A DNA stretch of 64,000 bases from Adiantum capillus-veneris (taxonomy: Eukaryota; Streptophyta; Polypodiopsida; Polypodiales; Pteridaceae), in NCBI GenBank assembly GCA_014529385.2, contig CM043968.1, positions 126,423,018 through 126,487,017 on the forward strand. The letters are read 5' to 3'. A program made the translations under genes and the position numbers. Every line of letters begins with the position of its first letter. Position 1 is the stretch's first letter. Below are positions 21,919 through 31,594 of this stretch, in pieces. Below the pieces are notes generated by a model. That model searched no databases, was not told the DNA's origin, and saw only the letters and a list, made by a program, of their open reading frames with translations.

Positions 21919-22242
21919 TTACAAATATTTCTCAAATAATCTCCATGTGCATGTGAGATTCATGCCTCTAACCTTGCAGTCAGACATAAGCACATGGAGC
22001 ACAGCAACATCATGTGGCACCTTCTCGACAAGTAATAAAAGAGGAGATTTTTGTTCTCTATCATCTTCATTATGTTGGCATTGCTCATTGTCCACAAGAG
22101 ACCTACTCAACATGTTTGAGTTCAAACAAGGCGAGTGATGCCACCATTTCTTTTTGTGTTTCTCCTCATTTGCAGTCTTGATTTTAGGTGGAAGAGCAAC
22201 ATGAATGCTAGTGAGAAAACTTTGGTCAAAGTTGAATGACAT
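21919..22242 (-). pseudogene. Unknown ORF remnant with IHVALPPK motif
   Basis: Open for 107 codons, beginning MSFNFDQSFLTSIHVALPPK, then KKKWWHHSPCLNSNML and LLLLVEKVPHDVAVLHVLM. A related phrase occurs on the same strand at about 24480-24650 (GIHVALPSKTSTFVLDDIGR, then IKDLQKDLEHETEFE), and 'gatctgcaaa...cttgagcatgag' phrases recur near 21235 and 21310. This suggests several decayed copies of one coiled-coil-like coding sequence. I do not know the family. Confidence 0.35.
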
Positions 22243-22300
22243 TCCCTTTTAGACCTTTGGAAAATGTTTCTTGCTTCTCACTCGGTGAGGTCATTGATGA

Positions 22301-22456
22301 ACTCTTCTAACACTTTGTGAGAACATCTGATGATGGCTTATAATTCTGTATAAACCTTCAAGACAAGGGAAAAATGAACTCTACTAACACTTTGTGAGAA
22401 CATTTGATGTTGGCTTCTAGGTCTGTATAAACGGGAAAACTCACACAAGTACTCTA
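22301..22456. repeat. Two-copy tandem repeat, about 78-bp period
   Basis: ACTCTTCTAACACTTTGTGA at 22301 recurs at 22379 as ACTCTACTAACACTTTGTGA, and both are followed by GAACAT(C/T)TGATG and TCTGTATAAAC. Weaker versions are at about 23230 and 24730. Confidence 0.75.
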
Positions 22457-23801
22457 AAGATTTCACCTCAAGCTCGCCCTTCTGTGTATTGCTTGAAAAT
22501 CACACTATTTATTAGAGATGGGTTGTCAATCAAAGCCTGGTACAAGGTCCTTTTGGTTGATGGAGGGATTTCTACAAGATCCTGTTGGCACATGGTCCAT
22601 TTAGCTATCATCAAAGGCTGGCATAGGGTTTGTTTGGCACAAAGACAACGTGATGTGCTTTAAGACAATTGTCGAGTTGATATATGTTTTGAAAAGTTGG
22701 TGCTCATCACTTAATTTAAGATTGATGCACTCAATATTGTATCCTGTATCCTTTGATTTATTGATTGATTGGTTTAAGCCTGACACACTTGATATTGTAC
22801 CCTGCACCTCTGCCTTGGCATTGAAGCCTTGATGTGCATGCATGTATCCACCTCACTACTAAGCCATCCCTGGCACTATTAGTTGCTACCAACCCATGAC
22901 ATGTTGCTAGCAGCTCCTTTCTTAATTGCTTGTTTCTATTGTTGTAGAGCAATCATAAAGTGTGTTTTATTTTCACTTGCTAATAATGCTTCAAGCATGC
23001 CCTTGATGACCTAGGGAGGTCATTGTTCTTCATCAATATTGGTAATGTCTATCTTGAAATTCAGAAGAGATTCATAATAACGATCAAGAAGCAAGAATAA
23101 ATCAGTCATTAGAAGGTCTTGCTTTTAGGGGGTAGAACAGTATGAGTACTGCCAAAATTATCCATGAAGCTCATTTCCACTCTATACGAGGCTTTTAGCA
23201 ACACTTCTTGCATGTCACTCTGCTCGACAAAATTGATGATGAAATCTGCTAACACTTTGTCTAAACGGTTGGGTTGATGTTGGCCTTCAACTGTGTGTGT
23301 AGACCTTCAAAATGAGGATCTTGTACTCTAAACCTTAGAGTCCATGATCAATGTTGAACATTGTATTAATCACCTAACAAGTGGTTGAGATTGAGCCAAA
23401 TGGCTCAATCTTCTTGCCTCATTTCTCCAAAATACATTAGGCTTACCAACTAAAACATTGCTGTCATTTTTTCTTGAAGGAGCTTGAACACCACCTTTGC
23501 AAGATGATGTCACTAATAAACTGCAAGAGGAGGGCTACCGTAGGGTGCAGCCATGGGCTGCCCTTTTTAATTACTACCTATTGCGCATGTTGCTAGCAAG
23601 GGCTGCCTTATTTTTCACTCACCTATTGGTCCACCCATGCACCCAATTTGGGTTAACGCGATTCTCTAGGTTCACTTTTGCTCATTGCAAGTGGAGATTT
23701 TAGAGCATTGATATGGGGCAACCATCACATGGCAAGGGGTACTACTAGAAAGATATCGTAGCTCCCAAGCCAAGTAGCCCTGGCTTTGCGGTGCAACAAC
23801 T

Positions 23802-23844
<43 letters not shown>

Positions 23845-24479
23845 TTGTGGTGATAAGACAACGCTATAGAGCTAATATGGGGCCAGACAGTGTAAGATGG
23901 CAATACAAGGTAACATATTCCACACCATGATAAGTGATGCCAGGTGTTTTGACATGGTGTTCGCCTTGTTTCATTGGTTAGTTCCCAGTGAAGTCTCATC
24001 ATCATCGCTTCTACAAGAAGCTTTCAATAGATTCCCACAATTATTCCCACATATTGTGAATTATGAGCGACAACATCATGAGGTTCTGCGGGTGAGCACC
24101 ACACACCTAGCTAGGTGCATGGTGTTGAGCCTACATAAGCTTATGATGTTGAGCACTATGCCAAAAAATCACGGAAAGAGGACCTCCTTCCCAAAAGGCT
24201 CGGGGGGGTCACTTAATAATTATGTGACTATCACGTGAGTGCAGTAGAAGGGGTTATTAATTTTTTTTTCCTCACATTTTCACATAAGAGGGATACCGTA
24301 AAATATAATTGGGAAAAAATTTCACAAATTGAATAAGAAAAGGGTGTATTGTATTTGTCAAAAATTCACACATAAGAAGTTTTGGAAATAGTCATTGAAC
24401 GCATGCAATATACACTATCTATGCATAGTAACCCCAATGAGCCAAAAGGGAAGGTGTCTAAAACTTCTTGTGAATTATG

Positions 24480-24650
24480 TGAAAGCTATTGTGTTCACTT
24501 CTGCTATCATGTCCACCATCGCCACTGCTTTTGTGTTGTTCAACTCAAACTCAGTCTCATGCTCAAGGTCCTTTTGTAGATCTTTGATTCTCCCTATGTC
24601 ATCAAGGACAAAAGTACTTGTTTTAGAGGGGAGAGCAACATGAATTCCTA
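24480..24650 (-). pseudogene. Second copy of the unknown IHVALP remnant
   Basis: Minus-strand translation: GIHVALPSKTSTFVLDDIGR, IKDLQKDLEHETEFELNNTK, then AVAMVDMIAEVNTIAFT and a stop. It is helical and similar in motif order to 21919-22242. No function is assigned. Confidence 0.35.
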
Positions 24651-25589
24651 GGAAGCTCAGTTCCTTTCTCTTTAAATTCTTTAATTGGCATACATTTTTT
24701 GCTTCTCACGTTTTGAGCAAGGTTATGATGACCTCTGCTTACGATTTTCAAGAATAATTGATGCTTTCTTTTAGCTCTGTGCAGACCTTGAAAACAAGGG
24801 ACATTAATTCAAGGCCTTTACTACATCCGAATCTATGGCACAAGGTGGCTCTTGGATTAGTAGAGGCAAATGATTGGTAGGGAGTATGGCTCACCACACT
24901 GGCTAAGGAATTTGTGCTCACAATAGCGTATTCATGGAGGTTTTCAAGAAATTAATGCAAGTATTAGCATGAGGTTTTTGTACAGATAGTAGTGCATAGT
25001 AGAACACAGGTGCTATTGTTGCTGTAGAAAATGTGATTAAAAAGCAAACATTGTCACGAGATCTTTTCAATGGGGTCATTGAACACTATGCAACCTCATT
25101 AATTTGCTAGGCTCTTGGCCGTATCTAAAGACAATCACTACTCAAGGAAATCAATGATCCCAGACATCCTATGTGCTTCTGTTTGCAATACAACCTACGA
25201 CGCTCACGCTACCAAAATCAAGACCAAAAGTTCTCAAATTGCCTCAAAACTCATAGGAAAACCTCTACTCACCAAGAGGTTGCTATCTTATGGACTTTGA
25301 CCCTATATCCCATCCATAACTACTTGGTGCAGTAATTGCGTATGAAGACAAGCATTCTATTATTATATATCATTGATTCTCAACATGCATGATCCTTACG
25401 TGTAGCTCTTCTTGCAGTGAACCTACTGGTATGAAGACTCGCAAAACAGAAAAATGGTTTGCAAGATAACTCACTCAGAATCTCGTGAAAGCTCTCCTCA
25501 CAACGGGACCAAAAGCTCGCAAGCTTGGCATTAGTGCATAGCCCTTATCATTGCTAGCTTGCTAGTGGTGTTGACTTTGCAATGGCTAC

Positions 25590-25832
25590 TTTGTAGCATG
25601 CCTAGTTAAGAGATAAGGCCTCACTGTTTCTCTCTCTCCCTCAGTCACATAGACACGACACATAGTAAATGCAAAGATTGATTAATTCAAAAGCCTCTCT
25701 AGGGCTAGAAAATTTTGGCTTATATACATTCCTCTTGAGAGGTACATTCCCACCAACAATAATCACTCATATCTATCAGAATTAAATATTACAAAAAATG
25801 GGTGATCCTTCCTTGTGTTTCTCCAATCAACA
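25590..25832 (-). repeat. E2 3' LTR candidate
   Basis: On the minus strand it starts TGTTGATTGGAGAAACAC right after a purine run, and has a TATA-like box GGAATGTATATAAGCC (complement near 25715-25731). The left limit is unknown; 25590 is a rough value. No matching 5' LTR is found near 37660, so the assignment rests on the PPT, the TG start and the TATA box. Confidence 0.5.
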
Positions 25833-25845
25833 CTCCCCCCTTCGC
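25833..25845 (-). promoter_or_regulatory. E2 polypurine-tract candidate
   Basis: Minus strand GCGAAGGGGGGAG immediately before TGTTGATTGG. It follows the end of the E2 coding region with no pol between. Confidence 0.6.
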
Positions 25846-25994
25846 GTCCATGTCTTTGTCTAGTCTTTAGTCCGTTCCTTTTCTCAATATAATCTTGATG
25901 TCTTAATCATATTCAAGTAGGATTCATATCTGATATTACCAATGCTCACTGTTGGTCCAAAAATCTTATCATATGTGAGGAAAACTGTGTATAC

Positions 25995-26200
25995 TGTTGG
26001 GGTGTAGGCCAGGTGGCCGTGGGAAGCCACCCTTGTATACTTGATTTCACCTAATCAATATAGGGAGAAAGAGAGAGGGTTGACTCTTCTCTTTCTTCTC
26101 CACTAACCCAAACACAGGCTATCTGTGTATCATCCCCTTCCCCATTCTCTTCTTCCCCTCTCTCATACACACTCTGTACACGCGCTACACGCATACAATA
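25995..26200 (+). repeat. C1 copia 5' LTR
   Basis: TGTTGGGGTGTAGGCC to ATACAATA, 206 bp. The 3' LTR (31382-31589) is nearly identical; by hand I count about ten substitutions and one 2-nt indel. Flanks 25990-25994 (TATAC) and 31590-31594 (TACAC) form an imperfect 5-bp target duplication. Confidence 0.92.
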
Positions 26201-26202
26201 GT

Positions 26203-26214
26203 TGGTATCAGAGC
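26203..26214 (+). promoter_or_regulatory. C1 primer binding site
   Basis: TGGTATCAGAGC, an exact match to the tRNA-iMet PBS of plant copia elements, two bases inside the LTR. Confidence 0.95.
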
Positions 26215-27202
26215 ACGGGGATGTCGAGAAATAGAAGGATTGCAAGAGATCGGAGGGGATCGGAGTTTTGCGACACAATTTTGGAGTCACAGAAGCTTGG
26301 TGCACGCAGCCGCTCCTACACACTCATCATTGAGTGAATGATTGGAACAGTGTGAAGAAATCGATTCTCTGTGTGGTCTTGAGTGAGGCAATCATCAGAT
26401 TTGGTAGCAAAGAGAGATTGAGAAAAAGAGATCTTTCGGGTCAACTACAGTCTGCCAGACACAGCGCTTTCACAGGCGATTTGGTAGTCATTTCGACAGT
26501 AGATTCTCTAGGGACAGATGTGTTGACAGATGCATTTTGTTGTGAGCACACCTATTGCTACTGAGCTCTTTTGAGAGCAGATATCCCCGCAGGGATCACT
26601 TTCACTGCATGCACCAGTTCTTGGTGCATGTTTGAGCGCAATTTTACTCATGTACGTTGAGTTGCGGACACTGTCCACTGTACTGCGTGTGGAGCCATTT
26701 TTAGCTATTTTGGCAGTTTTTCCCGGCCGTTTCTGAGACTCGGACCGGAAGAGCCCTTTCTGAGACTGTGGCTAGTCCATTTGTGTCTGCATTAGCCTCT
26801 GGAGGGTCGATAGCATGAGGTTTTCTTTGAGCTAGGGTGTGCTCGAATGTTGAGACACCTTCGGTGATACAGGTAGCTGGAGTTCCTCTTTACAGTACCC
26901 TTGCCATAGGATATGTATCTGGACGGTTATTTATGCTTTTGACGCTGAGTTGGCAGCCACACACTAGTGGTTTTGTGCAGCAGATGCCTAGTTAGTGCAG
27001 TTGGCACATTTTATGTGCATTTTGAGTTGAGTTTTGACTCGTCATACAAAGGAGACTCTGCCGGATTTCCTTCCCGCGAGTCGTGACTTTCATTGTTGGC
27101 ACTTTTGAGTCTATTTAGGTTGAGATTTTTCTCCCGATACAAAGGTTACTCTACCCAAATTTCTACAGCTTCTCGCCATAGTTTGGCACCTCTCAAACCC
27201 TC
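26215..27202 (+). other. C1 long untranslated leader
   Basis: Almost 1 kb between PBS and gag start with no convincing ORF. It contains repeated phrases about TTGAGTTGAGTTTTGACTCG and TCTGAGACT, and is long for a copia leader. Confidence 0.6.
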
Positions 27203-28256
27203 TTGTCAGTGATGGCTTCTTCCTCAAAAAAGGAGGAGTATTTCATTCGGAAGTTCGATGGTAGCAACTTTAGCATGTGGAAAGAGCGCATGAAAGATGT
27301 TTTGATAAACAAAGGCCTCTCAGAACCGTTGAAAGAGCACGCAGAGGATGATGATTATACACAAGCTCAATGGGAACTTTTGGATGCAAAAGCCATGGCT
27401 ACGATACGTCTACATCTAGCCGAGTCAATCTTCTTCACTATCATAGGGAAGAAAACAACCAAGGAACTTTGGGATAGCTTATGTTCAACATGGGAGAGCA
27501 AAAGTGCATCCAACAAATTTTTTCTCATGAAAAAGATTATGAAGCTCAACATGAAAGAAGGTAGCATAGTTTCCGGTCACTTAAATGAGTTCAATTCCTT
27601 GTTCAGTCATGTGACATCTTAGGGCTTTAAGGAGTTTGACGATGAACTCAAGTCTATCTTCTTGTTATGCTCTCTACCCAGTTCATGGGATATATTTTGC
27701 ACAGACATTAACAATTCAACTCCGAATGGCAAGTTAGAGTTCAATGCTGTCACAAATGCATTGCTCACTGAAGAGATTCGCCGTAAATATCTCGATAATG
27801 CTAGTCATGGAGATGCATATATGGTTGGCAGTTCAACAAAGGCAAGAGGCTGTGATAGGAACAAATACAAAAGCCAAAGTAGAGAGCAAAATCCTCGTAG
27901 TCCTAGTAGACACAGGAACCAAAGTAGAGACTGCAATGCCAGAAATGTCGAGTGTTACTATTGCCACAAGAAGGGTCATTACAAAAAGGATTGTCGTAGT
28001 TTCCTAAGAGATCAAAAAAACATGCAAAAGGATAATTCTAGCAAACTTGGCAAAAGTGCAGTAAAGATTGAGGAGCTCAATATTGTTGAGTCTCCCATAC
28101 CTACCACTGCAGTAGAGGATGCTCCTCCTCCAAAGATGCTCATTTTGCCCACAAAGATTCATGCCGAGGTGACAGTAGATGCCTCAGATGTTCTCATTTT
28201 CACTTTAGATCTCACTCCAGATGCTTTGGTTGCACAGGATGAGGGTTATGCACATA
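27203..28256 (+). pseudogene. C1 copia gag
   Basis: The start codon at 27203, or the next ATG three codons later, gives ASSSKKEEYFIRKFDGSNFS, MWKERMKDVL, TKELWDSLCSTWE and NKFFLMKKIMKLNMKEGS: the UBN2-type gag domain. An in-frame TAG at 27620-27622 probably replaces CAG. The frame then resumes with SIFLLCSLPSSWD and the zinc knuckle CYYCHKKGHYKKDC (27952-27993, complete CX2CX4HX4C). Gag packages the element RNA in cytoplasmic particles. Confidence 0.9.
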
Positions 28257-28882
28257 ATTGGATCCTTGATTTTGGTGCAAGTTTTCATGTCACACTGTAT
28301 AGAGAGTGGTTTTCCTCTTATGCATCCATGCATGGAATAGTCAAGCTTGGTGATTTCTATGAGCTTGACATTATTGGCATTGGTGATGTGAAACTTCAAA
28401 TGCATAATGGAACTACTTTTGTGTTGCAGAATTTCAGACATGTGCCCAAGCTTACGAAAAGCTTGCTTTCTATAGGGCAATTGGATGATCTTGGTTACAC
28501 TACAGTTTTTGGTAATCTTTCTTGGATGATCCGCAAGAACAACCTTATCATGATGAAAGGTAATAAAAACGGATCCATGTACTCTTTGTTTGTTTTGTGT
28601 GTTGACGGACACTCTATCTATGTTGCCAAGCTGCCATCTCCTAAGTTGTGGCATAGCCGGCTAGGGCATATTAGCCAAAATGGAATGAAAACACTTCAGC
28701 GTTTTGGCTACTTACTTGTGTTAGATTACACAGACTTTCCATTGTGTGAGCATTGTCTATACGGAAACCAGACTAGATTGACATCTTCGCTATTGAATAA
28801 GAAACTAGGTGAACCTCTAGACTTGGTGCACAGTGATTTGTGTGGTCCAATGCCACATAAAACTCTAGGGGGGGCGAACTGA
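28257..28882 (+). pseudogene. C1 copia protease and GAG-pre-integrase region
   Basis: Protease motif NWILDFGASFHVT, where copia has D-S-G-A; Ser is Phe here, so it is probably inactive. Then QNFRHVPKLTKSLLSIGQLD and the integrase zinc domain LWHSRLGHISQNGMKTLQ...CEHCLYGNQ, ending SDLCGPMPHKTLGGAN before TGA 28880-28882 (in place of Trp). Same frame as gag. Confidence 0.9.
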
Positions 28883-29758
28883 TTTCTCACGTTCATAGAT
28901 GATTCTACCAGAAAGGTGTGGGTGTATCTCCTTAAGCGTAAGGAATAAGTATTTTCGACATTCTAAAAATTCCTCGCCATGGTTGAGAACCAATTAGGAA
29001 AAAAGCTCAAAGATTTTCGCACGGACAATGGTGGAGAATACGTCTCCACAGAGTTCAAGGATTTTTGCAATAGAAGAGGCATTCGGTGGCAGTTTACTGC
29101 ACCATACACACCTGCACAAAATGGGATAGCTGAAAGAATGAATTGTACGATTCAAGAGCGAGTTGTCTCTATGATGTCTATGGCAAAGCTTACTCCAAAG
29201 TTTTGGGGGGAAGCTGTTCTAACAGCAGTGCACATCATCAATAGGTCACCTAGTTCTCCTTTGAATTTCAAAATTCCAGAGGAATTATGGACTGGCAAAA
29301 GGCCAAGCTATGAGCATTTACGTGTATTTGGATGTGAGGCATATGCACATGTGCCCAAAGAACTTCATCGAAAGTTAGATCCCAGATCACACAAATGCAT
29401 TTTTATTGGCTACGGTGCAAACGGAGAGATGGGATATCGTCTCTGGCACCCAGAATCAAACAACGTCATTCATAGCTCACATGTGATTTTCAATGAATCA
29501 AAAATGCACAAGAAGTCCATCAAAGAAGTTGAGTACATACGTGTTCATCTTGAGAATGTAGCCTCTGAACCAACTCAGTTCAATAGTGTTGCACCTACTC
29601 CTCAAGTGCAAGATACTACTATTGCTCCGGAGAGAGCAGAGTCCAGCAGTCAGGCACTCAGATGCTCTGAGAGAGTATCACGTGCGCCCGAGCGGTTTGA
29701 GTCGGGTATACACCACATTTTGGTCACTAATACTGGAGAGCCAACCTGCTACAAATAA
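28883..29758 (+). pseudogene. C1 copia integrase
   Basis: After the TGA the frame shows FLTFIDDSTRKVWVYLL with the first Asp, then two TAA codons (28946-28948, 28964-28966), DFRTDNGGEYVS (second Asp), TPAQNGIAERMNCTIQE (Glu), and RVFGCEAYAHVPKELHRKLD, KCIFIGYGANGEMGYRLW. The triad is intact. The product would insert the cDNA. It ends at TAA 29756-29758 (K/E position), and another TAA follows near 29801. Confidence 0.9.
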
Positions 29759-29821
29759 GCTATACAAATGGATGATAGCGTTAAGTGGGAGCAGGCTATC
29801 TAATCAGAATACAATTCGATT

Positions 29822-30565
29822 GTGGCTAATGAAACATGGGATTCGGTTGAATTACCAAATGGAAAAAATGCTTTACCTTGCAAGTGGGTATACAAGAAGA
29901 AGTATACATCGGAAGATCACGAGCCTAGATCCAAGGCTCGTCTAGTTGCCAAGGGTTTCAAGAAACAAAAAGGTGTGGATTTCGATGAGATTTTCTCTCC
30001 AGTAGTCAAGATGACTACGCTTTGCACTGTGCTTGGCTTGGTTTCTATCCAGGACATGGAACTTGTCCAAATGGATGTGAACACAACATTTCTTCATGGG
30101 GATCTAGATGAAGATGTCTACATGAAACAACCAGAGGGCTTCGTATGTGAAACCCAAAAACCAATGAGGACAGAATTGGTTTGTAGACTTAAAAAGGCAC
30201 TCTATGGCCTCAAGCAAGGTTCAAGGCAATGGTATAAAAAATTTAACAAATTCATGCAGTCTCAGGGTTACATAAGAAGTCAAGAGGATCACTGCTTATA
30301 CACAAAAAGATTGAACGATGGTTCTTTAATCATCTTGATCTTGTATGTAGATGATATGCTTATCGCAAGCAAATCAATTGATGAGATCAAGCAGTTGAAA
30401 AAGATGCTAAGCACTCAGTTTTCCATGAAAGATTTGGGAGATGCCAATCTTTTCTTGGTATGCACATCAAGAGAGACAGACAACGTGGAATTCTTGAATT
30501 ATCTCAAGAAAAGTACATTCACAAAGTCTTGCAACGTTTTACTATGTAGGGGGGGAAGTCATTGA
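29822..30565 (+). pseudogene. C1 copia reverse transcriptase
   Basis: It reads ALPCKWVYKKKYTSEDHEPR, KARLVAKGFKKQKGVDFDEI, MDVNTTFLHGDLDEDVYMKQ, KALYGLKQGSRQWYKKF, then LYVDDMLIAS with the catalytic YVDD at 30344-30355. A one-base shift at about 30455 changes the frame; the second frame carries on with GMHIKRDRQRGILELSQEKY. Gag to RT share one frame, as usual in copia, apart from the stops. Confidence 0.92.
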
Positions 30566-31298
30566 GTACCCCAATGCAAGCATACTCCAAACTTAGCAAG
30601 GAAGACTCTCCCAAGACAGTGGTTGAGAAAGAGGAAATGGCGAAAGTACCATATTCTTTAGCAGTTGGCAGTTTGATGTACGCTATGGAAGCCACAAGAT
30701 GAGACATTGCACATGCAGTGGGAGTGGTTGATAGGTACATGGCAAACCCTACCAAGAAGCATTGGGAAGCAGTGAAGAAAATCCTTAGATATTTGAAAGG
30801 TACAACTAGCAAGTATTTTCACTTCAAAAACAGTGATGCATCTATTGTAGGTTACATGGATGCGGATTATGCGGGTTGCATGGATCGTAGAAGATCCACA
30901 TCTGGCTATGTGTTCATGTTTGCTGGAGCAGCTATCTCTTGGAGATCTGTCTCCAGGATTGCAAGTCTTCATCCGCCACTAAGGTAGAATATGTTGCTGC
31001 ATGTGACGCCAGCAAGAAAGCCATATGGTTGGCTCGTCTAGTGGGAGATTTGGGCATTCACGAGGTTCTAGTACTACATTGTGATAGTCAGAGTGCCATT
31101 TCTTTGGCAAAGAATCCGGTGTTTCACTCAAAGTCAAAACACATAGAGGTCAAGTACCATGTCATACGAGATGCATTGGTTGGCAAGCACATCGAGCTTG
31201 TCAAGGTTCACACTGACGACAACCCCGCAGATGCTCTCACAAAGAGCCTAGCCTCAGAGAAATTTACACATTGTATAGAACTTATGGGTGTAGGATGA
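30456..31298 (+). pseudogene. C1 copia RNase H and pol C-terminus
   Basis: It reads VPYSLAVGSLMYAMEATR, TGA, DIAHAVGVVDRYMANPTKKH, YMDADYAGCMDRRRSTSGYV (first Asp), then after a frame change SSATKVEYVAACDASKKAIW (Glu), LVLHCDSQSAISLAKNPVFH (Asp), KHIEVKYHVI and VHTDDNPADALTKSL, ending at 31298. A TAG lies after QRFTM. This is the typical end of copia pol, about 80 bp before the LTR. Confidence 0.9.
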
Positions 31299-31369
31299 AG
31301 CCTCAGAAATGCTTCATCAGCTTTGTATAGACTAACTATACTAATGCCAATATTGGCCACCATGACCTT

Positions 31370-31381
31370 CAAGTGGGAGGT
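31370..31381 (+). promoter_or_regulatory. C1 polypurine tract
   Basis: CAAGTGGGAGGT directly before TGTTGGGG of the 3' LTR. The same sequence precedes the LTR of C6. Confidence 0.85.
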
Positions 31382-31589
31382 TGTTGGGGTGTAGGCCAAG
31401 TGGCGGTGGGAAACCACCTTTGTATACTTGATTTCACCTAATCAATATAGGGAGAAAAAGAGAGAGGGTTGACTCTTCTCTTTCTTCTCCACTAACCCAA
31501 ACACAGGCTATCTGTGTATCATCCCCTTCCCCATTCTCTTCTTCCCCTCTCTCACACACACTCCGTACACGCACTACACACAAACAACA
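31382..31589 (+). repeat. C1 copia 3' LTR
   Basis: TGTTGGGG to AAACAACA, 208 bp, with inverted ends TGTTG/CAACA. It ends one base before the TACAC target copy. Close similarity to the 5' LTR points to a fairly recent insertion, although the coding region already carries about eight stops. Confidence 0.92.
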
Positions 31590-31594
31590 TACAC

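Larger units (their letters stand above)
18850..25590. other. Unassigned, repeat-rich intergenic DNA
   Basis: No intact gene. It contains an AC run (19255-19277), a GT run (about 23803-23843), diverged local duplications (listed separately) and short ORFs without known motifs. Some minus-strand pieces share phrases and may be remnants of one unknown coding sequence. Confidence 0.6.
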
